A DNA stretch of 64,000 nucleotides from Strobilurus pachycystidiatus (taxonomy: Eukaryota > Basidiomycota > Agaricomycetes > Agaricales > Physalacriaceae): positions 1,364,001 to 1,428,000 of the forward strand of contig JAHLMK010000012.1 in assembly GCA_019915135.1 (NCBI GenBank). Reading direction: 5' to 3'. Numbering within the stretch: the stretch's first letter is position 1; every line of letters starts with the position of its first letter. The translations under genes were made by a program, and so were the position numbers. The notes under the pieces were generated by a model, which was given only the letters and a program-made list of their open reading frames with translations, was not told the DNA's origin and did no database searches. Of this stretch, positions 12,305-23,698 are shown piece by piece.

Positions 12305-13180
12305 TCAATTGAACGATTCTATGCCATAGATGCGGAGATTTTCGTGCTTATGACCACTGAGCGACCATTTACCTTCAACTCGGTTGCATCCCCAGACCTT
12401 GATTTCCTTGATGACGCCGTTGTTTTTCTCGATGAGCCCTTTGAGAGTGAAGTCGTCCACATTGCGGCAGAACCCGAAGTCGACGACCCGCAATTCAGGC
12501 GCTTGAACACCAACCTGTTCTAGAGCCTCTGCCTCCACGCTTTTCCAGCCGTTCAAGTTCAACTCTTGGAGTGACCTGCCCGAGTGCGCGAGGAGAGCCA
12601 GAAGAGCCTCATTATCGAGATTCGGGATGCGAGAAATGTCAAGGGAAGTCAGAGGAGGATTATCGGTCCATCCCGAGAAGAAACTGGCCACCCCGTCGTT
12701 CGTGAGCTCCCCGAGGCGACTTACTGCCAGAGACGTCAGCTTCTGTACATTTGGCTGCACTCCGCGGATGAGGACATTGTCAGAGACAGTGTGGTGGCCC
12801 GAAATGTTGAGATGGGTCAACGCTGGGCCAATCTTGGCGAGCATGTTGATCAAGGCATCGTCGCTGCACGACACGCTGGGATCTGAGATGTCGAGGAAGG
12901 TGAGGCCACCGGCGAGGCGCTCGATAGACTGGAGGAACTCGTCAGATATCTGGCCCACTTCCTTGAGCCCGAGCTTGTGAAGAGTCTTCCCGGAAGTCTC
13001 GATCAAGCTATTTAGGCACTTTAGGTTGAAGCGAGCGCTCTGGGTGATGTAGAAGCATTCGAGCTGGGGATGAGAGTTGAAGAACTCCATCCAGCCCGCA
13101 GGTTTGTTGCCATATAGAGTAAGAGTCGCATAGTCGCCGGTCGAGCATAGAGTCGGTCGGTGCAGCGGAGTAAAGCTCAC
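12305..13180 (-). pseudogene. RAD7: RAD7 3' fragment fused to repeat-derived start
   Basis: The open frame gives 291 residues. Apart from about 20 N-terminal residues it resembles the C-terminal Leu-rich repeat half of RAD7, the nucleotide-excision-repair protein that works with RAD16: TLTLYGNKPAGWMEFF, then repeated L-x-x-L-x-L-S/G units such as LTSLDISRIPNLDNEALLAL and LRVVDFGFCRNVDDFTLKGL. The usual N-terminal half (about 250 residues or more, including the zinc-binding part) is absent: the DNA upstream is copy B of the dispersed repeat, which supplies the ATG and first residues. No stop or frameshift interrupts the LRR part, so a shortened chimeric protein is possible, but a pseudogene is the simpler view. 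Confidence 0.72.
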
Positions 13181-14465
13181 GACTTACGCGCTTGTCGGTG
13201 ATCCATAGCGACGGACCATCCGCGTTAGGATGATCACGATTTACGCCACCAAACAGCGAGCGGCAGATAGATCTTTCACGTCTGGCAATACAAACGTGAG
13301 CGTCGCTCAAGCTGATGGCTACCTGGATATGACGGTCGGTGCCAGTGGTTGTTGATATTGAGGCCAAGACGAGAGAAGAACTTCAAGGATAATGTCAGAC
13401 AATGGTGAAAGAAAGTGGTGATGAACACGTACATTAAGCATAGAGTAGAACATGGGGAAGTGTTCTGAGGAAGAATTAGAAGGCATCGGAGAGGAAAGAC
13501 AGACAAACGTACCCGACTGGGGTCTGTACCCAGCAAGACTCCGACGATCAAACTTTTTTGTGGCGCATCGTTATGCGACCAGCTTTAGAGATTGTGCGTG
13601 CAATTGATCATGACCGTGGCAACTGGGGTGGTTTAGTGTGGGCGACATTGAGTCTAGTGTTTGTCCCAGTCGACCACGGTCAGGCGATGCTGGTGTAGCT
13701 ATGCCTTGTCGAGATCTAGAGACACGATCAACGACCAGAAGGCAATGAGAGCAGCAGGAAGGGGGGCACCATTGCACGATGAAATCACCGCAACGACGAC
13801 TCGACGAGGAGCGAGTCGTCTAAGGCTCGGAAGGACCTCATAGTTGTAATTATTTGAGGAAGGGAAGAGCCTGAGATGATGAGGAATGTGGGCCATTTGG
13901 CTGGCCTTATATAGGCAGAGAGGTGCGGCCCCAGGCAAGGACACACAACAGTCTAGCCGAAGAGCTGTCGTACGGCCATCACGCATCTGCAATAGTGTTA
14001 TTGTTTATGAGGAAAGCGCTGATCATCTGGACGTGTAGCGTTCCCTCATCGGTCGTTCCATTCCTACGCTGTGTGGGGCCATAGAGCCACGAGGGTGCGA
14101 GCATGTCGCGGTTCAAGCACCCGAATAGGTTGAGAAATGCCCGCTGGAGACGCGATTCTTCAAGATCGAGATAACATGTTTGTGGGTCCACACTCCCAGA
14201 TACAGGGTGACAAGTGATGCGGATCTGCCCTTGCCTTGTTCGCGGAGTTGAACGTCTTTTGTTCCATCAATTCGAGAACAAAGGAAAGGCTGTGTGGTGG
14301 AATTAATGGGGACCACAAATGGGTTGTTTCGTTGTTCTCCCCTGCTTCTCCCTGCCTCGTTCCATCCGGGTGTTATTGTAGTCCATCTGATAGAAGTTGA
14401 CGCACATCTTCTCATCAGGCGGCCGTCGGCCGAATCGCGCCACACTTTACCACCACCACCATTAC
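13128..14465 (-). repeat. Unclassified dispersed repeat, copy B (truncated)
   Basis: Matches the 9915-11270 part of copy A in the same orientation and is more divergent from A than C is. It lacks both outer ends seen in A and C. The TATA-like box (13907-13913, TATATAA on the minus strand) points toward the RAD7 fragment. At the RAD7 border the repeat and the gene share the short string TATGGCAAC, which could be junction microhomology. Confidence 0.75.
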
Positions 14466-14469
14466 CAAA

Positions 14470-15079
14470 ATGAATCACTCCGCGTCCGCCGCTCCACATC
14501 CGGGCAGCCTAGACCAGCGCACCAGCTTCCCTGATCGTATGGAGCGGGCCTCCAACCAAGTCAAGCAGTTGATAGACCTTCTTGGCTCGGTCCAGATCGC
14601 GCCACATTTTCGAGAAGAGCGCATCCTGGAGAGAATGCAGCCTCGAATCCATCACCTCACTTATAGTGAAACATCCGAGGACGGCGATAATTCATATCTC
14701 AAGCCCATCATGGATGACCTGCGAGCACTCGCGAGGTATCAGCAGATAATGTCAGGACGAAGAGGACGCGAGGGTTATCAGGGAGTCTATTCTTGTTGCG
14801 GATGAGTCGTTCAGGAGGTGGAGAAAGGCGTACCAGAGGTTGGGTCAATGGCAGTCCCAGCCGCGACCGAGAAGGCGACTGAGAAGAAGTGACGAGAAAG
14901 AAGACTCGGAGGAAGACTCGGAGAAGGCGGACTCCAACTCGGAGGCAGACGAGACTGAGACGAGTGAGGCGCGGACACATGTGAGCTCCCAGCATCCCAG
15001 GTTGTTTCCAAAAATGAAGCTCACGAGTACGCAGCGTATTAGAATCGAATTGCAAGTGACTTATCAGGAATTTATGTAG
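14470..15079 (+). pseudogene. Hypothetical protein, frame interrupted
   Basis: Starts a few bases beyond copy B with MNHSASAAPHPGS and runs to about residue 95 (RYQQIMS) before the coding flavour moves by one base to a second frame (DEEDARVIRESILVADE...) that continues to a stop at 15079. The second part is charged, with repeated EDSEEDSEK. No intron of workable size reconciles the frames, so a single-base change (14750-14760 region) or a sequencing error is likely. I do not recognise the family. Confidence 0.4.
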
Positions 15080-15675
15080 GATAGTCTCGTGTAGTATATT
15101 CATGTCTCGCGTTCGACAGTGCGGCTTGAGCAAGGACAATTTGGGGTCAGAGTTCCCCAGGTAACGTGTGCTGCTATGGAGAGGCAGCATCCTCGAAGGC
15201 GTTTTGGTAGCACTTAGAATCAGCACTGGATGACGGCAGGTGACAAGACGCGTTTCCCGACAACCGGGGCCCTTTACACAGTACTGAGAGCATCGATCAT
15301 GCGACGGCGATGCCGTCGGTATGTGCTTTGCTATTGGTGTGCGTACGAGCAGGTGCAGAGCAAGGGCGTGTGTCCAGTGACGTTGTTGCCCGACGAGGAT
15401 GTGGCAGTTGAGGAAGGTCATGGTGTAGAATGTTAGACATGAGTCTGATTATGGTCCCTGAGAGTCGCGTGCCAAGAAGAAGTAAGGATCCCATATAGGC
15501 AAGCAACCACGAAACCTCCGCCTGCTAATGCAGCTGTGTCCTTACCTCTCTATTGCGCGCAAGTGCAAAGAAGGCTAGCTACTGCTCTGGCGGAGTTGTT
15601 TCTTGCTTTTGTGCCGGCCCGGGTTACTCACTGGCAGACCATTGGCTCCGGTATCTCTCTTCACATCTTGAAAGG
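15080..15675. other. Intergenic or 5' part of the RNase H gene
   Basis: No independent gene is supported. The RNase H frame is open from about 15553 without an ATG, so an upstream exon may lie here. Confidence 0.35.
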
Positions 15676-16409
15676 ATGGAGACTCGGACACCAACAGCTG
15701 GCAGACTCATCCATTTCTGCGACGATCTCCTCTCCCTTCCCATCAGAGAGCGCTACGCCCATTGTTCTTTCTGCGGAGCCTACGTGCTCAGCTGCTGCGT
15801 ATGTCGAACCCGTAGCAAGGAGGGCTTTCACTGTAGCACTCGGATGCTGGTCTTCACAGATGGTGCATGCCCAAGAAACGGCATGCCGGGTGCCATTGCT
15901 GGTATTGGAGTCGCGATGGGCCTTGGCGAGGACCAGCAATACAGCATCCCCGTCGCACATCTAGAGGAGATCAACGGCAACGTTGCGCACACCAGCCAGC
16001 GCGCCGAGCTCCTCGCTGCTATCAAAGGCGTGCAAGTGCTCCACGAGAGACAGACCAAGAAGACACACTATATGTATCGTGCGGGTCACAACGAGGAGAG
16101 GTCCAGGGCTGGTCTCGCGACAGACTCTGACTATGTCGTCGCTGGGATGACCGATTGGATTCATAAGTGGAGGGTGAGATATTCATGTTGGTCGCTTTTG
16201 ACCCTCTCATATCTTTTTATCCACAGAGCAACGGATGGCGTACGGGAGGCATCCAGAGCAAACGGCCAAAGAACTTGGACCTGTTCTTGAAGCTGGATGC
16301 CGCGATCACTGAGCTTGAGCAGAGTGGTGTTGATTTTGGGTTCTGGAAGATTGACCGCAGATACAATACGGTGGCGGATGGTCTCGCGAAAGCAGCCGCG
16401 GTCAATTGA
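15676..16409 (+). CDS. RNase H-domain protein with Cys-rich N-terminus
   Basis: Two exons (15676-16173, 16227-16409) give 226 residues. The RNase H fold shows its four acidic positions in order: LVFTDGACPRNG (Asp), QRAELLAA (Glu), LATDSDYVV (Asp) and YNTVADGLAK (Asp), so cleavage of the RNA strand in RNA-DNA hybrids is expected. A Cys-rich block (HCSFCGAYVLSCCVC) precedes the domain and may bind metal. The start is uncertain: 15676 is the first ATG of the frame, but the frame is open further upstream. A 33-nt segment near 16073-16106 has splice-like ends and could be a very short intron without changing frame. Confidence 0.78.
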
Positions 16410-16648
16410 CGCGCGCCGCGCGCCGCACGTGAAGACAATCATGAGGGTCGGATGTAATAGCACGTTCGTGGATTACAATCTACGATATTTAATCGATGCG
16501 CAATGGGCTGGCTTGGCGAGTGGGAGAATGCAGGACGGGGTGAGGGCGTGAACGTGTGTCGGATGCAGTAGCCAGTGCTTCGTGTTGTTGCAGCCAAATA
16601 ATACGCGGATTTCCCTTCCCTGGACATGGCACTCACCACGCACACATC

Positions 16649-19600
16649 ATGAAGGCAAGCCACCACTCTCGCTTGACGGCATCGTCCTCTCGCCCCTGAC
16701 CTGTAACACTCGCAACAGTTTGGCAAACACATTCAGTCGCATCAGGTCCCTGGATGGTCCGCGTACTACCTCGACTACAAGTTTCTCAAGAAGATCATCT
16801 CGTCGCTCGCCGCCAACCGCCCCGCCTCGGAGGCCGCCGCGCTCGCCCAGGGTCTGCGCCCCGGCGACCCGCAAGCGCAGACGCTCAACCCGCCGCTCTT
16901 CTCCGGCTCGGACCATGACAGAGGGCCCGACTTCCAGGCGCACAAGGCGGCGTTCTTCTTCAAGCTCGAGCGCGAACTCGAAAAGGTGTGCGCCGAGGCC
17001 GTTGCACGTTTTCATGGCGAAAGACGACTTAGACATCCGTAGATAAACGCGTTTTATCTGCAAAAAGAGGCCGAGCTGAAGCTGCGGCTCGAGACGCTGC
17101 TCTCGAAGCGCCGCGCGGCTGCCTCGCACGGGCTGCCCGACTCGATACACGAGAACAAAAGTCACGTCGAATGGAGCGCCGTCGAGGAGGGTTTCCGCCT
17201 GCTCGAACGCGATCTCGGTAAACTACAGGTGGGTGCACACGCGAGGACTTTTACTTCCTTAACCTTCGATGGCATCGTACGCTGACCACTGCCTTGCCTC
17301 CCAGCAATTCGTCGAGATCAACGCCACGGGCTTTCGCAAGATTCTCAAAAAGTTCGATAAGCGATCCACGTCCACCACCAAGGAGCTCTATCTCGCCCGG
17401 CAGGTCGACGTGCAGCCCGTGTTCAACAGGCAGCTCATCTCCGAGCTGTCCGACACTGTCGCGGCGTGTCTGCTCGACCTCACCGACCTTTCTTCCGGGC
17501 TCAAGTTCGAGGGTCCTGGCGCTAATGACATCTTCACGCAACAGCTCATGGTCGACTCGGAGCGCACATCGTACATCGGCCCCTTCCACGACCTGGAGAA
17601 GAACCTCCGCAAGGCCGTCACCGCCAACGACCACGCCGCCATCGCGGATTGTCTCCGCTACTCTGACGTCCTCGCACAAGAGTCCACCAACGTCACGCGT
17701 ATCCTCTGGAATGTCATCATTGAAGCACCGCCTGAGCTCGCGGATCTCATCTTGGCGTCTCTATCGACACCGTTTGATTTTCTCTTCGTGGACGATATCA
17801 ATGGGCGGAACTGTCTGCACGAAGCGTCCATAGCTGGGGCACTTCGGTTGGTCAATATGTGCATCGACCACGGTGTCTCCGTGAGCAAGGTCGATACGTA
17901 CGGACGAACACCACTTCATTACGCGGCGATGAACGGGCATGCATCCATATGTCGCCGTCTTCTGGAAATCGGCCTCCCGCTGAATGATTTGGACATTGAC
18001 AATTACAGTCCTCTGGTATATGCCGTCTTACGCGGGTGTCGCGAGTGCGTGGAGGTCTTACTGGATCACGGGGACGTGCCTGCTCAGCCTACGACGCCCG
18101 GCGGAGACTTGATACCACTCTCCCTTGCCAGCCAGTCCGGATACGTCGATATCATACTTCTGCTACTACAACGCGGCGCCAAGTGTCTACCGAATAGCAA
18201 CGGAGAGTACCCCATGCACCTCGCTGCGCGGGAGGGCCACGCCGATGTATGTGAGATTCTGCTGCAGCAGGAGGGCTGGGATACGCCGGACAAGTATCAC
18301 GAGTGGACGCCGCTATTCCACGCGTCGCGGTTCGGGCACGATGCATGCGTGGCGATCCTTCTCGAGGCGCATTGTAGGGTGTTCTTGACGGATGAGCTGG
18401 GGCACCTCCCTGTGCACTACGCGGCTTGGTATGGGCACCATGGGTGTCTGAACCTTCTCCTGCAGGCGTCGGCGCGCATCCCGGCTCTCGCAGAGGTGTC
18501 TTCGATACCGGACTTTTCGCCCGGGGCGAGAGTGGAGGAGGAGTCGGATATTGACATGATCCCGTCGCTTTCGCTCCCTCCTCCTATAATGCCGCACCGC
18601 GTGTATGGGCACAATTATCTGGATCGGAGTAACCTCGTGCAGGTCACGATAGGTCCTTCGTCGAAAGGACCGAGTGTGATACTGCACCATCGGTTGATCA
18701 GTCCGGCATTCCGGGATGAGTATCTGCTGAAGACGGCGCCGTTGAAGCTGGTTATTACTACGCGGAGCCCGGAGGTGAACTCGGCGCCGTATAGTATTTC
18801 GTTACCGCAGAGGGACGAGAAGGGCGTGTTTGTGTTCCAGATCCCGACTCTGAGTACTCTTTCGCTGGAGTTCTCCATATATCCCAACTTTGGGACGAAG
18901 ACTATTGGGAGGGCTGTGGCGCTTCCGTCATTGTTCGCGGATGTGGATAGCGAGCAGACGTTCACTCTGCCAATATTGGATAATAGGCTGCATGTCGTGG
19001 GAGAGGTGTGTTCATTTTTCTCGTCTCAGTTCGAGATTTTCAATGAGGCTTTTTTTGCTAGGTGACCTTTGAGGTTAACATCATAACTTGTTTCAATGGT
19101 GTTACTCTCGCGGTCGGTGGAGACCTCGAGACGTATTGGAAGTCTACTGTGGCGTCCTCGAACCAGCCAACGTTCGCGTCCATGACACCTAATGTCATCG
19201 CCTCGACTCAAACGTCCCCATCTGCACAATCGATATCTGGAGCAGGGATCCAATCTTTGACGATATCCTCACTGAGAGGTACCTACCTCTACGTTGTCGT
19301 GCAAGTCACGCGCGACTCCGTACCGGTGGTGTTCTCGCAGTGGCGTCTCCCGGAATCGAATTTCAGTCTTGGGGTGTGCGATGTGACTTTGGCTCAATTT
19401 GAGGCTTTGGCGGATCGGATGGGGCGGGGTGTGGGCTCCGGGGCGATGCCTTCGATGACGGACTGGCCGGCGTTGGTCTCGAATAAGATGATGTCGCTCG
19501 CGCAGCTGTTGACGGTGAAACCCACTCATCACTTTCACGGACTTGGTTCTTATTATTTCGCTAGATTTTGCCTTCGACTGTCGGAGTTTGTCTGGAATTG

Positions 19601-20239
19601 GCTTATCCTCCTGCTAGTGTACGAGAGCGGCATTGTCTGAGTCGACCAAAGTTGAACACCTACGTCGACTCGGTGTTGAGGACGACTTATCAGACACGGA
19701 CGTCTGATGGTCCGCTCACGCGGCGCAGGATAGTCTTCACGTCGTTTTGCGCAGACGTCTGTGCGGCGATAAATTGGAAGCAGCCGAATTGTTTGTGCTT
19801 TCCTTGATTGGGCATTCTGAAATCTTACTCGAGATCTAGATCCTGTCTTTTTCTCGTCGCATTGTGGCAAGCCGGATATTTTCTTGTCTAGCCCGTCGCC
19901 GTTTACGCTGGATGGAGGCGATGACCGGTTCTTTGGCCTCGGTGCAGCTGTTGAATTTGCACGGATAAACAACTTGCTGGGTGTGTTTGTGGATGCCGAC
20001 CTTCTGGTCCGTTCTTTCCTTTCTGTGCTTAATACCCGCAAACTCACACTTGGAAATAGCTCCAAGTACCGTCTTTGATCCACGGTATCAAGAACGTCGG
20101 ATTGCTCGTTGGCATACATGGTACATCCGAACGTTCAGTACCGTTGACTACAGCGATTCCAGGCGGGGCTGACACTGTGGACGCCTACCTATCGGATGGA
20201 GTTGCGGTCTTCGTCGACCACTCTACCGAGGAGATCTGA
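16649..20239 (+). CDS. PHO81: PHO81/NUC-2-type SPX-ankyrin-GDPD regulator
   Basis: Eight exons (16649-16654, 16719-16985, 17043-17228, 17305-19005, 19062-19514, 19565-19790, 19840-20006, 20060-20239) give 1061 residues. The SPX domain opens MKFGKHIQSHQVPGWSAYYL and ends near QQFVEINATGFRKILKKFDK (inositol-pyrophosphate/phosphate sensing). Ankyrin repeats follow at roughly residues 318-520 (NGRNCLHEAS, YGRTPLHYAAMNGH, NGEYPMHLAAREGH). The C-terminal part is a degenerate GDPD-like barrel ending ADTVDAYLSDGVAVFV; the catalytic H-R-G motif of active phosphodiesterases is not seen. In yeast and Neurospora this protein inhibits the Pho80-Pho85-type cyclin-CDK under phosphate starvation. Intron 1 (16655-16718) begins GC rather than GT and follows a 6-nt coding exon. 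Confidence 0.93.
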
Positions 20240-20348
20240 TTCAGATTTTGCTTTGTATTATTAGGTATATTATTGACATCACGGTAAATACAGTATGTAG
20301 CAAAATAGTGTGCGTATTGGATTTGGATTGAGGGGGGGCAATGTCTTT

Positions 20349-23140
20349 CTAGACGGATTGATGGTACAGGGCAGCGTACTTGCCTCCTTGCAGAAGGAGT
20401 TCTTCGTGCGTGCCGAATTCGCAAATGGTCTGTGGGTCCCAAGTGAGCGGATCAGACAAGACACGGAAAGACAGTAAATTCGCTTACCCCTTTGTCCATC
20501 ATGGCGATCTTGTCGGCGCGACGGGCGGTGGAAAGCCGATGTGTGATAAATATGACGGTCTTTATGCGCTCTCCTTGCTCAGAGGAGGATATTCTACTGA
20601 TGGTCTCGAAGATCTGGTGGAAATGAATGAAAGATGGATGTCGTTAGCCATTGTTTGTTGTCCCCCGAAACCGAATAACCCATTCATACCTGATGTTGTG
20701 CACGCGCATCAAGTGAGGAAGTCTGTGTACAACAATAAAGACAGGAGGACGGTGGAGATGAAATTGGGGACTGACAGGTTCGTCGAACACGAGCATGTCT
20801 ACATGAGGCTGGACAGCCTTAATGAACGACCGTGCTATTGCTATTCGCTGCCACTGAAAAAAAGATCATCGCTTGAGTAACGCAGATCTGGTGTGAATCG
20901 GGAGTTCGTTACCTCGCCACCAGATAGTCCGTGATGTGAGTTGTCAGTTGGGTGCATACTGCCGGGATATGAGACCATCTCGAAGCCCGGGCCCTCCAGA
21001 ATCGTCTGTAGCCCGTGCGGTAGCGCTTTGACAATCCCGTCTGCTTCTGCGAGGTGTAGCGCCGTCTCCACCGCCCCGGGAGCAGCGAGCTTGTCGACCG
21101 ACCCCAGCCCGACGTTCTCCCTCAACGTATAGTTATACTTGGAAAACCCTTGGAACACGGCCGACAGCCGGCTGTGGTAGTCCGGGAGGCGGTACCTCCT
21201 GATGTCCACCCCATTGATGAGGAGCTCACCCTGGTCGAAGTCAAGAACGCGGAGAAGAATCTTCGCGAGGGTCGACTTGCCTGTAACCCACCCATCATCA
21301 AAGCGTCAGCACGAACAAGCCCAAATGCGGGTTTGTGGGGGACTGACCGGAACCATTATAACCCACGATTGCGAGTGTCTCCCCTGCTTCGAGAGAGAGG
21401 TTTATGTTGGTGAGCGCGGGAATGGAACTGTCCGGGTATGTATAGCTTAGACCCCTTGGGTAAGTTGAATGAGAAACTTGGTCTATCAAGGGACGTTTGT
21501 AGGAACATTAATTACCTGGCTTCAATCTTCATACCGTGAGGTGCGCGCTTGAACTCTACTGCTTCTTCGTCGAGCGGCTGCAGTTTGGGCTTGACCTGCA
21601 TGCTCGCGGAGAACGCCGAAAGCAGAAAGATGGTCTGGAAGGCCATCCGGAGTGTGGTTATGAGATTCCGCAGTCCGAAGACGACTGCTTGTACGGAGCT
21701 GCGATAAAGCGTCATGGACCCTAAGGTGGCGGACGATGACGTTTGGAGGAGGAGAACAAATGGAACCTTGGAGTGAGAGCTATCGTTAGGGACACAAAGT
21801 CAGAAGTGATTAATGGAAACATACGTTCTGTAGGGCTAGCAACAGGTCAGTTATGCCGGTCCCATAGAGAGCCGAGAGACTGGGGGAACTGCGACTCTGT
21901 TCCGAAGCAAATACGACCTTCCAGGCGGCGGACCAGGAGGTCAAGATCCAATCATGAAGGCCGAACAACGAAACCTCTGGGCGATGCAAGTCGCTGTAAG
22001 CGAGGTTGCGCATCTGCTCTTGACGGCGGGCGGCATAAGATTCTTGTGGGGTAAAGAGAAGATCTGGGTACGACGGAGGGCGGGTAAACCAGGGCAGGAG
22101 GAGGGGAAATATGACGGAAGCGACGGAGAGGATCAGAATGCCGATATGAGAGGCGGTTCGAGTCAGAGAGTGTATGAGCAGCAGGTGTGAGATAATTTCG
22201 GTGAGGAGGGCGAATATTTGTACGAAATCAAGGGGAGAGATCAGCCCGAAACCTCCGCCGCTGAAAGAACGGGCGAAGATGTCTGATTCCTGGAGCAAGT
22301 CGCGTATAGTGGGATCCGAAAGAGAGGGCCCGTCAAGGCGGACGCGCTGTTCGAGCTGCTGCTTTTCTACGATGAATCGGGCGGAGCCTAGAACCAGATG
22401 TTCGTTTGATGCCCTGGATACACGGGTTGGGGAAGGGTATATGACGGCGATAGGGCCCACTCACGCCATGAAATCTAGCATGCTCTCGCATATCCGTCTT
22501 AGGATCTCTGCGCCAATCAAATGTGCTAGACGAGACCAGCTGAAAACGCCGGATGTGACGAGGACCTGTACCTGTGCATTATGACGTCGGTCAGCATCAA
22601 AGCTATGCTGGACACCGGAGTAAATACGGACCTCGTCAATGATCATTGCCTGGGGAATGGTCAGGCATGGAATGAATGTGGAAAGATTATGCATGCTACA
22701 TACCTGTGAGTAGCCGCGAAATGCTGGGAAGAGGCTCCGTATGATGTTGAGTGCCATCATACACGTCGTCCTGGCTGGGTGGGACTGGAATATGCATCGC
22801 GCCTTGCCAAATTCAGGGTCAAATCAACATGTAAAAGCGCGAAAAACTTTGGAAAACACACGAGGTCCGGTGTGCAGCGCTTGAGAATCAGCGAAGCTAG
22901 TTGGACATTGCGAACAGTTATGGGGCGTTGCGCGCCTGCGACGAGAGTGGGGCCGGGACCGCCATTCTTGTTGGGTGCTATCCTCGACGCGGACCAGATA
23001 TCGTATACTGAGCCGGACATGACATCCCATTGAGCAGCGTTCTTCGAGTCGGACAGCCTCGGAAAGGCGTCTGAGAGAGGAAAATAGGCAAAAGGGGGGT
23101 TGTCGCGCAGGGGATAGTGGTAGAGAAAGGGGAGACGCAT
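20349..23140 (-). CDS. Half-size ABC transporter, fungal type
   Basis: Twelve exons give 705 residues: 22862-23140, 22704-22784, 22632-22649 (18 nt), 22465-22571, 21825-22413, 21516-21766, 21348-21454, 20913-21280, 20776-20853, 20690-20722, 20488-20613, 20349-20429. The N-terminal half contains hydrophobic segments of an exporter-like membrane domain. The nucleotide-binding domain is complete: Walker A GYNGSGKST (split by an intron after GSG), Q-loop AVFQGFSKY, signature LSGGEWQR, Walker B VDMLVFDEPTSSLDA, switch His in FITHRLSTARRADKI. Such proteins normally dimerise; the substrate is unknown. The start at 23140 is the first ATG of the first exon; an upstream exon cannot be excluded. It converges on PHO81 with 109 bp between stops. 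Confidence 0.87.
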
Positions 23141-23698
23141 GCGTGGCGGACGAGGGCAGGAGGCGAACTTTGACTCCACGGAAGGCTTTTTGTTATTCGC
23201 CAGACATGTCTAATATACAAAGGTGCCGGAATGCGTCGATTGCCGTTGCAGTGCAACGCATGCTAACTCAGCCAAAGAAGGCTGTTCTCAGATTCGATGT
23301 TAATGGAAGGACGAGACCAGATGGCTGGTATGTTTGATGGGAGTTGATGGGCGGGGTTTTCCCATTAGGGAGGATGTGGCCCGTGGCGCCGGGCGGCGGC
23401 GTGGCCACCAGGTCCCCGAATATGGGCCCAAACCTTTTTGGAGCAGAGTTTTGGCCTGCAATTCGCGACGAAAATCGCCATGTCATATGGCGGTGGCACC
23501 AATTTTGCAAGTTTCTTGAGTTTCGAGAGTCACGGGGAGGCGATCTTTGCACGTTTCTTAGTCTATCCGGGCGAATCTGTGCAGAATTGACGATTCTTTG
23601 TTCGAACTTTTCTGGAAAGTCTTGGTCCAGACCCTATTTTTCTAGCCCCTATTGCTGCTTAACACTTGGGTTCCGCGCTGAATGGAAAAGTAGTTGTA
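23141..23698. promoter_or_regulatory. Divergent intergenic region ABC transporter/FOL2
   Basis: A 558-bp spacer between two divergent genes, with a GC-rich part around 23380-23430. No coding signal or clear TATA box. Confidence 0.4.

Noticed and set aside
14708..15421. Minus-strand 237-codon gene
   Set aside because: Composition is that of a shadow of the Glu/Arg-rich plus-strand frame; no domain or splice support.
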